In this document: positions 1-8,642 of the stretch, piece after piece
How positions within the stretch are numbered: the stretch's first letter is position 1
Layout: every line of letters begins with the position of its first letter
Assembly (NCBI GenBank): GCA_000980375.1
Contig: LARD01000025.1
Location: forward strand, 1 to 64,000
Origin: Clostridium sp. K4410.MGS-306
GTDB lineage: Bacteria > Cyanobacteriota > Vampirovibrionia > Gastranaerophilales > Gastranaerophilaceae
Direction of reading: 5' to 3'
DNA: 64,000 nucleotides
The notes under the pieces: model-generated
The model's input: the letters and a program-made list of their open reading frames with translations, nothing else
Told to the model about the DNA's origin: nothing
The model's database searches: none
Made by a program: the position numbers and the translations under genes

Positions 1-1
1 A

Positions 2-379
2 GGAACAAGTGAAACCAGAGGTGTTTTGTACAACGAGCATAGTTCTGTATCACAAGCTATTACAAGAGAAAATAGTTTTAGAATATTAATTTCTCATAAA
101 AAAGAAGAGCTTTTGAATAACCGAAGAATTGAAGATACTAGATTATCTTTTGAACAAGACAATCTACGAAACGCATATCATTATGCAGATATTATAAATA
201 TCAAACTTGATTCTAAGGATAATTTATATGCTTTAGTTGTTGATACATATGATTTTAACAAATTTGAGGATAACCCTCTTGTTAAAAAAGGCGGTGAATA
301 TCAAGATAAAGGTAAACTTGAACCATACTATAATATAGCGATTTTAAAAATACCTAAAGAACAATGGATTAATTACTAA
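2..379 (+). CDS. C-terminal part of an unknown protein, cut by the window edge
   Basis: The frame is open from the first bases and ends at a TAA, giving 125 residues of what is probably a longer protein. A TTG at 26 is in frame but has no ribosome binding site, so a start there is unlikely. The fragment is hydrophilic with no membrane segment. Near its end it has a V-D-T-Y-D-F-N string after a beta-rich stretch; I have the impression that similar strings occur near the ends of large secreted or phage-associated proteins, but I cannot name a family. It is followed 54 bases on by a small membrane protein, an order also seen in polymorphic toxin tips with immunity proteins. That reading is speculation. 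Function unknown. Confidence 0.5.
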   Translation, partial: GTSETRGVLYNEHSSVSQAITRENSFRILISHKKEELLNNRRIEDTRLSFEQDNLRNAYHYADIINIKLDSKDNLYALVVDTYDFNKFEDNPLVKKGGEYQDKGKLEPYYNIAILKIPKEQWINY

Positions 380-433
380 AACTATAAACAGTGATATGTA
401 GTATTTTATATCCCTGTTTGTTATTATTAACTT

Positions 434-922
434 ATGAAAAAACTTTTTTATTTGTTATTTTGGATTCTAAATTTTTTGTTAACACCTGTTGTACCAATAT
501 TCTTAGTTTCATCAATTGTAATTTTTATTGCATTGCACAAATATTCCAATAATGAATTTATTTTAAAAGATTGTTTTCTTGTATTTAATCTTATTGTTTT
601 TTTACTTTTATACTATGTTTCAAAATTATTTATTTTTCCTTTAATTTACAAATTTAGTAAAAACAATAAGTATATTAGCAATTTTTTTGAAAGAATAAAA
701 AAGCAAAAAAGTTTTAGATATAAAGTTCTATTTTTTTCAATTTTAACTGATATTATTGTTATTCTTGCTTTTTTAGCTTCATCGTTTTTAACAGATATTA
801 AGTATTTTGTACAAGCTTTTGTGTTCTATTTTTTAATAGGCGGGGGTGGAGTTTTTATCTGTTATGTATCATTAATTTTGTGGTTTAAAATAGAGGAAAA
901 ATTATCAAAAAACTGCGGGTAA
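434..922 (+). CDS. Small polytopic membrane protein, unknown function
   Basis: This is a 162-residue, very hydrophobic protein with about four or five likely membrane segments: residues 5-33, 42-75, 95-118 and 125-152. A positively charged loop (around K75-K93, rich in N, K and R) would lie on the cytoplasmic side. I recognise no family. There is no clear Shine-Dalgarno sequence before the ATG, and base composition is even more AT-rich than the flagellar genes that follow, with many ttt and att codons. It could be an immunity or accessory protein for the gene ending just upstream, but nothing in the sequence proves this. Confidence 0.5.
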   Translation: MKKLFYLLFWILNFLLTPVVPIFLVSSIVIFIALHKYSNNEFILKDCFLVFNLIVFLLLYYVSKLFIFPLIYKFSKNNKYISNFFERIKKQKSFRYKVLFFSILTDIIVILAFLASSFLTDIKYFVQAFVFYFLIGGGGVFICYVSLILWFKIEEKLSKNCG

Positions 923-1193
923 TCTGTGGGTCATTGGTATGCAGTTTGGGCATTTTTGTAAAATTTTTTGGCTGAATTTACTATTGATTATTTATAACAA
1001 GCTTATTGCCAAACAGCTTGTTATATAGGGTGTTGATAAAGGGCTGATATGCAAGTTTGAGAATAAATTTTCGACTTTAGTATTTTTTGCAAAATCTCAT
1101 CCATGTATATGATTTTGTGTGATTTGATTATTTTTTTTGACTTTTATGCCGACATCATTAAAGAGTAACTATGTAGAAGTAAAGGTGTAAATC

Positions 1194-1889
1194 ATGAAAT
1201 TACGCGGTGAAATAAACTTTTTTGAAAACGGTTTGACAACCAGTATTCGGGCTATGCACCTGCAAACAGAGATGCTGGGTATTATCAACGAAAACTACAA
1301 CTCATTTGATAAAGTAGGGTTCCAAAGAAAAGAGCCTGTTGTTTCTTCGTTTGCCGAGTATATAGGCACTCACGCTTTGTCTACAGCAGTTGATGATTCC
1401 ATCGGCAGAATCGGGCATTCAAACAATCCTTTAGACCTTGCTATTGCTAATAAAGGATACTTTCAATATCAGAGTCCCGACGGGATAAAAATTACACGTG
1501 ACGGCCGTTTCAAACTTGATAAAGACGGCAATCTTCTGACATTGGAAAACGCACACGTTCTGGCCAACGACGGCACACCGATAAAACTGCCTGTTGTTCC
1601 TGAAAAACTGGAAGACGTTAAAGTTTATAAAAACGGTGATGTAAAGGTATTCAATAAAGCGACCAACCAGCTTGAATATGCCGGTACATTGTCAGTTGTT
1701 ACAAATCAGGGCGTGGCGGTTCTTGACCCTAATATCAAGCAGGGTTACAACGAGTATTCAAATGTTTCTTTGAATACGGAAATTTTGCAGATTATTCCGG
1801 TAAGAAGAAACTTTGATGCAAACAGACAGCTGTTTATAATCCAGAACAATAATCTGTCAAAGGCAATACAATCATTGAGCAGCTCATAA
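1194..1889 (+). CDS. Flagellar rod/hook-basal body protein, FlgF/FlgG family
   Basis: The 231-residue product belongs to the axial rod proteins that connect the basal body to the hook. The N-terminal 45 residues are the amphipathic helix typical of the family, although the usual A-N-N-x-A-N-x-N-T motif is altered here to I-I-N-E-N-Y-N-S-F. The central core has the I-T-R-D-G-R-F-K-L-D-K-D-G-N motif (about residues 100-113) that marks FlgF/FlgG. The C-terminal 40 residues contain the E-Y-S-N-V and R-R-N-F-D-A-N elements of the second rod helix. It starts an operon, with AAAGGTG 7 bases before the ATG. It could be FlgF, with the next gene FlgG; at 231 residues both are a little short for FlgG. 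Confidence 0.85.
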   Translation: MKLRGEINFFENGLTTSIRAMHLQTEMLGIINENYNSFDKVGFQRKEPVVSSFAEYIGTHALSTAVDDSIGRIGHSNNPLDLAIANKGYFQYQSPDGIKITRDGRFKLDKDGNLLTLENAHVLANDGTPIKLPVVPEKLEDVKVYKNGDVKVFNKATNQLEYAGTLSVVTNQGVAVLDPNIKQGYNEYSNVSLNTEILQIIPVRRNFDANRQLFIIQNNNLSKAIQSLSSS

Positions 1890-1962
1890 ACTAACTAAAT
1901 AAGCAGCTTCATAAGAGCAGACTTCAAGGTAAGGACGGTTAGGCAGGTTAGAAAGGTATTTT

Positions 1963-2676
1963 ATGACAACATTACAAGGTTTAATCAGAAGAGGCATAAT
2001 AAATACTAATGTACAGTTTGAAAGACTGGGATATATTTCAAACAACATTGGCAACCTCAATACAAACGCTTATAAACAGGTTCGTTTTGAGCAGATTCTT
2101 GACGAAAACGGATACCTTGACGGTGAAGTAAGATATGACTATTCGCAAGGCTCTTTTATGAGAACAGAACGCCCCTTGGATGTATGTCTTACAGGCCCGG
2201 GTTTTATCCCTGTTACATCGCCAAACGGAGATGTGCAATACACACGTGACGGTTCATTCAAGCTTGATAAAGACGGATATATTGTGACAAACGATGGTTA
2301 CCTTGTAGGTGACGGTATCAAGGTTCCTGTAAACCATGAAGGTCTCAGAATAAAAAAAGACGGCACTGTCATGATTATTCAAAAAGGACATACAGAATAT
2401 CAGACACTTGGAAAGATTCCCGTTGTCCAGTTTCAAAACCCTGAAGGGCTTAAAAGTGCAGAGTACAACAAAGTTGTCCCCACAGCAGAATCTGGCGAAC
2501 CCCAGTTAATAAAAGAGCATGATTACGTTGCTCAAGGCGGACTTGAACGTTCTAACGCAAACTATATTGCAAACGTTAACGAAGTTTTGAGACTCAACTC
2601 TTCAATGATTGCAGGCACAAGGCTGATGAAGGTTGTTGATGACATGTATCAACGCTCAATTAACCTTACACAGTAA
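1963..2676 (+). CDS. flgG: Flagellar rod protein, FlgG-like
   Basis: This 237-residue rod protein is a paralogue of the preceding gene. The N-terminal helix carries the classical motif (S-N-N-I-G-N-L-N-T-N-A-Y-K, about residues 26-38) that the upstream copy has lost. The core repeats the signature Y-T-R-D-G-S-F-K-L-D-K-D-G-Y near residues 88-101. The C-terminus has Q-G-G-L-E-R-S-N-A-N and a closing helix that packs against the N-terminal one in assembled rods. It lies 73 bases after the first rod gene and 36 before flgB, with AAAGG ahead of the ATG. Assignment as FlgG rather than FlgF rests on the better conserved termini and is not certain. Confidence 0.8.
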   Translation: MTTLQGLIRRGIINTNVQFERLGYISNNIGNLNTNAYKQVRFEQILDENGYLDGEVRYDYSQGSFMRTERPLDVCLTGPGFIPVTSPNGDVQYTRDGSFKLDKDGYIVTNDGYLVGDGIKVPVNHEGLRIKKDGTVMIIQKGHTEYQTLGKIPVVQFQNPEGLKSAEYNKVVPTAESGEPQLIKEHDYVAQGGLERSNANYIANVNEVLRLNSSMIAGTRLMKVVDDMYQRSINLTQ

Positions 2677-2712
2677 TAATTTGTCATTCTGAAATTTAAA
2701 AGGATATTCAAA

Positions 2713-3057
2713 ATGTACACTCCAAAGGACCCGATAATTAAAACAAACCTGATGCTGGATTTGATATCACAAAGACAGCGTGCCCTGTCCACAAACCTTG
2801 CAAATATGGACACGCCGAATTATGTGAGAAAAGATATTAGCTTTGACCAGTATCTCGGTACAATGAATAATCCTCTTGAAACAGAATTGTCTATAAAACT
2901 TGGCCCCTCAGGCTTGATAGAAGAGCAGGATGTCGGTGTAGACCCTACATTTGAACTTGCAGAAATGCAAAAAATGTCCATCATGTACGCAGTAGCTTCA
3001 AGAAAGATGTCTGCAATAATAAACGAAATGAAAACAGCTGCCAATGTTGGCAAGTAA
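2713..3057 (+). CDS. flgB: Flagellar basal-body rod protein FlgB
   Basis: FlgB is the proximal rod subunit that sits on the MS ring adaptor FliE. The 114-residue product has the N-terminal rod motif S-T-N-L-A-N-M-D-T-P-N-Y-V-R-K (about residues 26-40), with the T-P-N-Y variant typical of FlgB and FlgC, followed by a short variable middle and a C-terminal helix ending in N-E-M-K. The length is slightly below the usual 120-140. It is followed 19 bases later by flgC, as in most flagellar rod operons. An AAAGG ribosome site lies 9-13 bases before the ATG. Confidence 0.93.
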   Translation: MYTPKDPIIKTNLMLDLISQRQRALSTNLANMDTPNYVRKDISFDQYLGTMNNPLETELSIKLGPSGLIEEQDVGVDPTFELAEMQKMSIMYAVASRKMSAIINEMKTAANVGK

Positions 3058-3076
3058 TAAGTAAGAAGGTGACAAA

Positions 3077-3520
3077 ATGAGTTTAATGGAAACAATGAAC
3101 ATAGGTGAAAAGAGCTTGCAGGCGCACGGTGCAAGAATTAAAATTCACGCAAAAAACATTGCAAACCTTGATACACCTAATTATGTAAGAAAAATTCCCG
3201 TGCTTAATGCAACTGATGATATCTCTTTTCACGGACTCTTAAACTCTATGAAAGAAGATGTTTTCGGCGTTGGTACAATTCCTTTTCAACAGGGCGGTGT
3301 AAGACTCACAGGCGTAGTAGAAGACCCTACTCTTGGTGAAAGAATCTATAAACCCGGTCACCCGGACGCCGATGCTAACGGTTACATCAGAACATCAAAC
3401 GTAAACCCCATTGTTGATATTGCAGATGCAAATATTGCCCAAAGAGCATATGAAGCAAACCTTGCAGTAATAAATATCACAAAAAGTATGGCTCAAAGAG
3501 CGGTTGAAATTGGTAAATAA
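3077..3520 (+). CDS. flgC: Flagellar basal-body rod protein FlgC
   Basis: FlgC is a proximal rod component of the flagellar basal body. The 147 residues show the N-terminal A-K-N-I-A-N-L-D-T-P-N-Y-V-R helix motif and, in the second half, the FlgC hallmark Y-K-P-G-H-P-D-A-D-A-N-G-Y-I (about residues 93-106), followed by the A-Y-E-A-N-L-A helix at the C-terminus. Length and motif order match the family throughout. The start has a good AGAAGGTGA site 5-10 bases upstream. It sits between flgB and a lytic transglycosylase gene. Confidence 0.95.
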   Translation: MSLMETMNIGEKSLQAHGARIKIHAKNIANLDTPNYVRKIPVLNATDDISFHGLLNSMKEDVFGVGTIPFQQGGVRLTGVVEDPTLGERIYKPGHPDADANGYIRTSNVNPIVDIADANIAQRAYEANLAVINITKSMAQRAVEIGK

Positions 3521-3548
3521 TAAGTAAAATCAGGCAGGTAGTAAGTTA

Positions 3549-4241
3549 ATGTTTTCACCCACAATACAAGGATTTATAGACCAAGGCGGTAAGGAAGCCG
3601 CAATGCAAAGGGTTCAATCAATCAGAGCCCATGTTGCAAATATTGAAAAACAAATAAATCCTGAATCTGTAAAAACCGAAAAGCAAACTTTTGCCGAGAT
3701 TCTAAAAGCCAGCCAAAAAGGCGAGGGGCAGTTTAGAACAGGCGGTAACAATTTTCTTAGCTTAACTACAGCTGCAAATGCGCTTCAAAAAAATACAGTC
3801 AAAGCTGCAAATAATGTTCAAAACAATGTACAAAATACCACTGCAAACGTTGTGAACCCTACAAAAAAACAGATACTAGATATTATTTCAAAAGTGTCTC
3901 AAAAATACGGCGTGGATGAAAAACTTGTACAAGCTCTAATCAGACAGGAGTCAGGTTTTAACCCTAAAGCCCGCTCACATTGCGGAGCAATGGGCCTTAT
4001 GCAGCTTATGCCGGCCACAGCTAAAGGGCTTGGTGTAAAAGATGCCTACAACCCTGTACAGAACGTTGAAGGCGGTGTAAAACATCTCAAAGGTTTGCTT
4101 GCCAGATACAACGGAAACCTTGTGCTTGCACTGGCTGCATACAATGCCGGAGGTGGCAATGTAGATAAATACGGCGGTGTTCCTCCTTTTAAAGAAACAC
4201 AAAACTATGTAAAAAGCATACTCGCAAATTACCTGAGCTAA
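3549..4241 (+). CDS. Lytic transglycosylase (SLT family) of the flagellar operon
   Basis: This is a soluble lytic transglycosylase-type muramidase, which cleaves the MurNAc-GlcNAc bond of peptidoglycan to let the rod pass through the wall. The first 115 residues are helical and Asn/Gln-rich with no clear signal peptide. The catalytic domain (about 118-230) has the family motifs in order: Q-E-S-G-F-N-P with the catalytic Glu, G-A-M-G-L-M-Q-L-M-P-A-T-A, and A-L-A-A-Y-N-A-G-G-G. The gene sits between flgC and fliE, the place where some lineages carry an enzyme replacing the muramidase domain of FlgJ. Absence of an N-terminal signal suggests export through the flagellar type III apparatus, which is inference. 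Confidence 0.9.
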   Translation: MFSPTIQGFIDQGGKEAAMQRVQSIRAHVANIEKQINPESVKTEKQTFAEILKASQKGEGQFRTGGNNFLSLTTAANALQKNTVKAANNVQNNVQNTTANVVNPTKKQILDIISKVSQKYGVDEKLVQALIRQESGFNPKARSHCGAMGLMQLMPATAKGLGVKDAYNPVQNVEGGVKHLKGLLARYNGNLVLALAAYNAGGGNVDKYGGVPPFKETQNYVKSILANYLS

Positions 4242-4268
4242 CACTTAAAAACGAAACGGAATTGAAAT

Positions 4269-4613
4269 ATGATAGAAAAAAAGTTTGCACCGAACATAAA
4301 TTTATTTGAAAGAATGCAGCCGACAAAGCTTGACACCGGTGTTGGCGGAATAAGTCCTTTTCGTATGGGGCGTGTAGAAAAACTCGAGACAAACGATTTT
4401 AAATCCGTTTTTTCAGGCCTTGTTGAAAACTTTAACAGAGAATTAAATGCACCTGACCAGTTGATGAAAGATGTAATGGAAGAAAACGGAAATGCCGATA
4501 TCCACGATGTTATGACTGCTATGGCAAAAGCCGAGCTCGGAGTGACAGTCGCTACTAATATCACAACAAAAGTGATACAGGCGTACGAAAAAATTACACA
4601 AATTCAGCTGTAA
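4269..4613 (+). CDS. fliE: Flagellar hook-basal body complex protein FliE
   Basis: FliE joins the MS ring to the rod. The 114-residue product has a disordered N-terminus and the conserved second half of the family: F-S-G-L-V-E-N-F-N-R, then D-V-M-E-E-N-G-N-A-D-I-H-D-V-M-T-A-M-A-K-A-E-L-G and a terminal helix ending A-Y-E-K-I-T-Q-I-Q-L. Length is typical. It is the last recognisable flagellar gene here; no fliF follows, so the rest of the apparatus must be elsewhere. The 27-base gap to the transglycosylase gene supports one transcript. Confidence 0.92.
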   Translation: MIEKKFAPNINLFERMQPTKLDTGVGGISPFRMGRVEKLETNDFKSVFSGLVENFNRELNAPDQLMKDVMEENGNADIHDVMTAMAKAELGVTVATNITTKVIQAYEKITQIQL

Positions 4614-4697
4614 CCTTTATGTAACAAATTTTTGTATAAAATAACAAAAAAATTTCTCCTTTTGCTTTATAATAAGTGGGCGCAAGGAGAATTTTTT

Positions 4698-5144
4698 ATG
4701 AAAATTAATACAAATAAAACATACAAAGCAATAAAAGAGCAATTTGCACAGAAAAAAGCAAAGCTAAAACAAGAAGCACAGGAGAGAATTAAAGAAGCTC
4801 AAGAATATATTGAGCCAAAAGTAAAAGAAGCTGCATATCAAGCCAAACAAAAAGTGCAGCCTAAAGTTGATGAGTTTATTGCTTCTGCTGATTCTGCCTT
4901 GAACCCGCCAAAGGCTCAAGTGTTAAAAGAAAACGTTAAAAAACTTGAGAAAAAATTCTTCCAAAAACAAGCTTTTCTATCTGATCTAAAGACAAGATTT
5001 CCCGATAAACAAACCCTTATCTGGGAAAGAGAAAAAGAGCTTAAAAAATTGGAACAAAATGTATTATCAGCTATAGAAAAACTCAAAAATTTCACAGAAA
5101 AAGAATCTGCTGCACAAAGGGTTTTTAATTTAATGAACTTATAA
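4698..5144 (+). CDS. Small charged helical protein, unknown function
   Basis: The product is 148 residues, almost entirely Lys, Glu, Gln and Ala rich, and predicted to be long alpha helix or coiled coil. The N-terminal half has repeated K-E-A/K-Q-K heptad-like patterns (residues 15-60), and the second half has K-K-L-E-K-K-F and R-E-K-E-L-K-K-L-E. An ATG 66 bases upstream is in frame, but the ATG used here is preceded by AAGGAG at 6-8 bases spacing, while the upstream one has no ribosome site. The pattern recalls apolipoprotein-like or YtxH-type envelope proteins, but no domain can be named. It ends one base before the convergent deacetylase gene. Confidence 0.65.
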   Translation: MKINTNKTYKAIKEQFAQKKAKLKQEAQERIKEAQEYIEPKVKEAAYQAKQKVQPKVDEFIASADSALNPPKAQVLKENVKKLEKKFFQKQAFLSDLKTRFPDKQTLIWEREKELKKLEQNVLSAIEKLKNFTEKESAAQRVFNLMNL

Positions 5145-6005
5145 TTATACAATGGATTTTTTTTCATTTGAAAAATTAATAAGCTCAATTCCGGCCTGCT
5201 TCACAGCAAGTTTGAATTCTTCATTAATAAGTGCCTGATATTCCGTATAATGAAGGCTGTCATTAGTATCAAATGACGGGTGCAATATTGCTTCTGTTCT
5301 TTGTTTCACATTCTTAAGCGCATATAAAAGAGTGTTTTTATCCATATAGCCTGTGTAATTAACACCTATAAAATTTTCGTTGGTTTTGATTTCGTTAAAA
5401 TTGTCATACAGGTATTTTTTGTTTATGAGCGTAAATGTATTTAAAAGAGCTATTTTTATCAGATTGAGAGGGTATTTAATAGAAAGATATTTTTTTATAT
5501 CAGGTACAAAATAAGGGTATTCAAACTGTGTGCGGATATTTTTTATGCCGTATTCCCGCGCAAGCTTGCATACAATTTTGAATATTTCTGGAATTGCATG
5601 TACATGGACATGCGAGTCTATATGGTCAACCGTAGTACTTGCCATAACCGTTTCAATCTGCAGCCTAAAGTCTTCTTCGACTTCGTTTAAAAAATCTTTG
5701 TTATATGACTTTTGTATCAACGCAAGATAATTGTTGTTGTAGTTGCCTTTTTTGTCGTATAGAAGCGATTTTTCTTTTGGATTTTCTTTTAAAGTAGCAA
5801 ATTCTATAATGTTTAGATGTACACCAATGCTTATGCCTTTTAACTCAGGAATCAAATTAATAGCGTTTTCAAAAGCAGGTGCATTGGCCATAATGCTTGT
5901 GGAAGTTAATATCCCATTTTTAAATGCAGCAAAAACAGCCTCGTTTGCGCTGTTTGAAATACCAAAGTCATCGGCATTTATAATCAGTTGTTTTTTCTCT
6001 TCCAT
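5145..6005 (-). CDS. ChbG/YdjC-family carbohydrate deacetylase
   Basis: Members of the ChbG/YdjC/HpnK family remove acetyl groups from N-acetylated sugars or sugar-lipids with a divalent metal. The 286-residue product opens with L-I-I-N-A-D-D-F-G-I-S, the first metal/catalytic motif, and has D-H-I-D-S-H-V-H-V-H-A-I-P with the metal-binding histidines about 110 residues later, plus H-P-S-F-D-T-N-D near the C-terminus. The frame is open a further 43 codons upstream, but the family N-terminus starts exactly at this ATG, which also follows an AAAGGA site, so the shorter form was chosen. It is divergent from a polyprenyl-phosphate-type glycosyltransferase 45 bases away. HpnK-like and ArnD-like deacetylases commonly pair with such enzymes, suggesting a role in envelope sugar-lipid modification. 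Confidence 0.85.
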   Translation of the reverse strand: MEEKKQLIINADDFGISNSANEAVFAAFKNGILTSTSIMANAPAFENAINLIPELKGISIGVHLNIIEFATLKENPKEKSLLYDKKGNYNNNYLALIQKSYNKDFLNEVEEDFRLQIETVMASTTVDHIDSHVHVHAIPEIFKIVCKLAREYGIKNIRTQFEYPYFVPDIKKYLSIKYPLNLIKIALLNTFTLINKKYLYDNFNEIKTNENFIGVNYTGYMDKNTLLYALKNVKQRTEAILHPSFDTNDSLHYTEYQALINEEFKLAVKQAGIELINFSNEKKSIV

Positions 6006-6050
6006 TAATATAAAATTTCCTTTGAGGAAATAATAACACAAAGGTTTTAT

Positions 6051-7010
6051 ATGGATAAGAAAAAGCTGGCGATTGTTGTACCGTGCTATAACGAGGAGGA
6101 ATCTCTTACTGTTAATATAGATGTCTTTAAGCATACGCTTTTTGCTTTAATTGAAAAAGGCGTTATTAAAGATGATAGTTTTATCTGTTTTATTGATGAC
6201 GGAAGCAAAGATAAAACATGGGAGTTGATAGAAAAGGCTCACGGCGTTGATTTTGCTCATATAAAAGGTTTGAGATTTACAAAAAATTATGGAAACCAAA
6301 AAGCTCTGATTGCAGGGCTTGAATATGCTCTAAAAAAAGGCGTTGATTGTGCAGTTACAATTGATGCGGATTTGCAGCAGGACGAAACTAAAATTGAAGA
6401 ATTCATTAATAAATTTAACGAAGGTTCTGAAATTGTATACGGTATAAGAAAAGACAGAAAATCAGATAATTTCATCAAAAAAATTACAGGCTATGCCTTT
6501 TATAAATTTATGAATCTTATGGGCGCAAATATTGTCCCTAATCATTCAGAATACAGACTCATGAGCAGAAAAGCTCTTGATACTCTGGCTCAATACAAAG
6601 AAAGAAATCTGTTCTTGAGAGGAATATTCTGTGATACAGGTCTTAAAAGCGATTATGTTGAATTTGATGTAAAAAAACGTGTGCACGGAGATTCAAAATT
6701 CAGTTTTTTCTCATTGTTTAAGCTTGCAGCGGAAGGTATAACGTCTTTTAGCGTAAGACCCCTTCGACTTATCTTTTATATTGGCGTAATGATTTCTTTG
6801 ATAAGTATCTGCTGGGGGTGCTGGACTTTGTATCGCCTGCTCAATGACTTGCCGGCCAGAATTGGTGCTATAGACTATTATGAAATATTTGAAATGTTTA
6901 TGTCAGGTCTGCAAATGCTTTGTATAGGCATAATCGGAGAGTATGTCGGCCAAATTTTGCAGGAGGTTAAAGGCAGACCCCGCTCAATTATTGAAAAAGA
7001 GCTGGATTAA
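6051..7010 (+). CDS. GT2 glycosyltransferase, GtrB/ArnC/DPM1-like, membrane-anchored
   Basis: This family-2 glycosyltransferase probably moves a sugar from a nucleotide donor to polyprenyl phosphate at the inner membrane. The N-terminal GT-A domain shows V-V-P-C-Y-N-E-E-E-S, I-D-D-G-S-K-D-K-T, N-Y-G-N-Q-K-A-L and the metal-binding T-I-D-A-D-L-Q-Q-D. Two C-terminal membrane helices (about residues 237-260 and 276-302) and the closing G-R-P-R-S-I-I-E-K match GtrB/ArnC-type enzymes. At 319 residues it has the normal length. Together with the divergent YdjC-type deacetylase it may build or trim a lipid-linked sugar. The donor sugar cannot be told from sequence. Confidence 0.88.
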   Translation: MDKKKLAIVVPCYNEEESLTVNIDVFKHTLFALIEKGVIKDDSFICFIDDGSKDKTWELIEKAHGVDFAHIKGLRFTKNYGNQKALIAGLEYALKKGVDCAVTIDADLQQDETKIEEFINKFNEGSEIVYGIRKDRKSDNFIKKITGYAFYKFMNLMGANIVPNHSEYRLMSRKALDTLAQYKERNLFLRGIFCDTGLKSDYVEFDVKKRVHGDSKFSFFSLFKLAAEGITSFSVRPLRLIFYIGVMISLISICWGCWTLYRLLNDLPARIGAIDYYEIFEMFMSGLQMLCIGIIGEYVGQILQEVKGRPRSIIEKELD

Positions 7011-7073
7011 TACGTAATAATTAAAGCTGAGTAGAAAAAATCCCGCGCAGTAAAATTTATTTTCTTAAAAAAT

Positions 7074-8345
7074 TTACGAATTATTTTCATCATAAGCAAT
7101 TCTTGTCCTTTCTGATATTGTCAAAGCATTGGATATTGGTATACCGCCTTTTTGTGCCGGATTGTTTACTACTTTGCCCTGTACATACATAACTGTGGAA
7201 CCGCCTCCGTCCAGGTTCATTGCGTTTATACAACCGAAACCTTTCATCATTCTGGCTAGTTCTCCAAGCGTCATACCAACAGATGCGTGCTCTCTACCGT
7301 CAACTGTCACCATTATAAATTCGTTATGTGCAGTATAACCAATAGCTGTTCTTGGGTTTTTGCCTGTAATTGCACCGAGCTTTTGTGCAGTGACATCAAT
7401 AAAGACTTCTCCGTCTTTGATAAGATAAGGGCCGCCGCTTATTATGTGGTCTATGTTCTCCCATTGCGGAACCATTTTTATATCGAGTTCAATCTTTTTA
7501 GCCATAAAAAACGGCTCCAACTTTGCCTTGGGTCCTGATATAACGTATCCGTTTTCAGGTATAGCTGTGGAGCCGTAAGATATTGCAGTGATTTTGTTGT
7601 CTTGTATGGCTATATTAACGCCGTATTTTGGTGGGGTCGGGGATGTAAGTCCCCAGTCTCTTGTATAGAGTAATGTGTATGTGGAAAGCATTCTGGGCTG
7701 GTTGATATTATCTATTTTGAGGCTTTGTCTTCCTGCTTTTAATGTGGAATTGAATTGTACCTGTGCCATTTTAAATTCGTTTTTGCCTATGCCCATAGCT
7801 ACTCTGTTGTGGATAGGCCCTGTGTAGACTTTTTTGTCTATCATCAATGTGCCTAAAGGTACACCGTTCTGGGGCTTAAAATAAGTGCCGTTTACTGCGG
7901 CTATAGAATTATTGCGGCTTGCAATTGTTCTGATTGTTGCCCTGTGTTTTAAATTTGTGGATGCGAGTTGTGGAGCGATTTCAATGTTAGGATTTATTTT
8001 TGTATTAACTTCGACTATGTTTATTTTGACAGGCCTTGAGTTGATATACTTCACCATACGGATATGCTTAACCCCGTCTGCCAGTGTAAGGATTGCCCCG
8101 TTGCGGTATCGCTGCCTGAGCATAGATTCCCATCTTTGTTTTTCTTCCGTTAAACTCCTCGTTTGCTCTTCGACTTTATCTTGTGTAATATTTGCTCCGT
8201 TATTAATAATCGCTTCGTTTGCAAAAAGATTGTTGTTAACCAGCAAAGATTGAGAACAAAACAGACTCAACAATACAGTAAAGTATAAAGAATGATTGAC
8301 TATCTTTCTTATACTTTTTTGATTGTAGGCTAATGCAGTGTTCAT
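7074..8345 (-). CDS. Exported phosphodiester glycosidase (NAGPA-domain) protein
   Basis: The 423-residue protein has an N-terminal hydrophobic signal or anchor (about residues 17-40), a helical linker rich in Glu and Arg (55-80), and a C-terminal phosphodiester glycosidase domain related to the uncovering enzyme NAGPA. Motifs seen are A-A-V-N-G-T-Y-F (about 151-158), R-V-A-M-G-I-G, the I-S-G-G-P-Y-L-I strand, R-T-A-I-G-Y and N-L-D-G-G-G-S-T-V-M (about 373-382), the D-G-G-G-S being the family hallmark. Bacterial members act in the periplasm or at the surface on phosphodiester-linked sugars such as capped wall polymers. The substrate here is unknown. It runs convergently to the glycosyltransferase gene with a 63-base gap. 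Confidence 0.85.
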   Translation of the reverse strand: MNTALAYNQKSIRKIVNHSLYFTVLLSLFCSQSLLVNNNLFANEAIINNGANITQDKVEEQTRSLTEEKQRWESMLRQRYRNGAILTLADGVKHIRMVKYINSRPVKINIVEVNTKINPNIEIAPQLASTNLKHRATIRTIASRNNSIAAVNGTYFKPQNGVPLGTLMIDKKVYTGPIHNRVAMGIGKNEFKMAQVQFNSTLKAGRQSLKIDNINQPRMLSTYTLLYTRDWGLTSPTPPKYGVNIAIQDNKITAISYGSTAIPENGYVISGPKAKLEPFFMAKKIELDIKMVPQWENIDHIISGGPYLIKDGEVFIDVTAQKLGAITGKNPRTAIGYTAHNEFIMVTVDGREHASVGMTLGELARMMKGFGCINAMNLDGGGSTVMYVQGKVVNNPAQKGGIPISNALTISERTRIAYDENNS

Positions 8346-8642
8346 TGTGATTAACTCTTTTTTTATCTTTTCTACTACTATTGTAACATATATTGGAATC
8401 TACTACAATTGTAAAAGAGATTTATTTTTAAAAAACCAATCACATTGCACCTTTTCAGCTTAATATTTCTTAATCAAAATCGGCACAAAAACACCCTGAA
8501 ATATAGGCTATATTTATTTATGGTAAGGTTTACACTTAATCTTTTTTTTTATAATTTATGCATCTAAACTAGCCGTTTTGGCTAACAGAATTATTTATTC
8601 TTTGTGTTCTAATACTTCCTGTAGAGTCAGAAAGGAGTTTAT

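Noticed and set aside
1120..1160. Possible sigma28 flagellar promoter
   Set aside because: GCCGACAT at 1148 resembles a sigma28 -10, but no TAAA-like -35 lies at the right distance.
5145..6134. Longer form of the YdjC-type deacetylase
   Set aside because: The extra 43 residues overlap the divergent glycosyltransferase start and are not part of the family; the internal ATG has a ribosome site.
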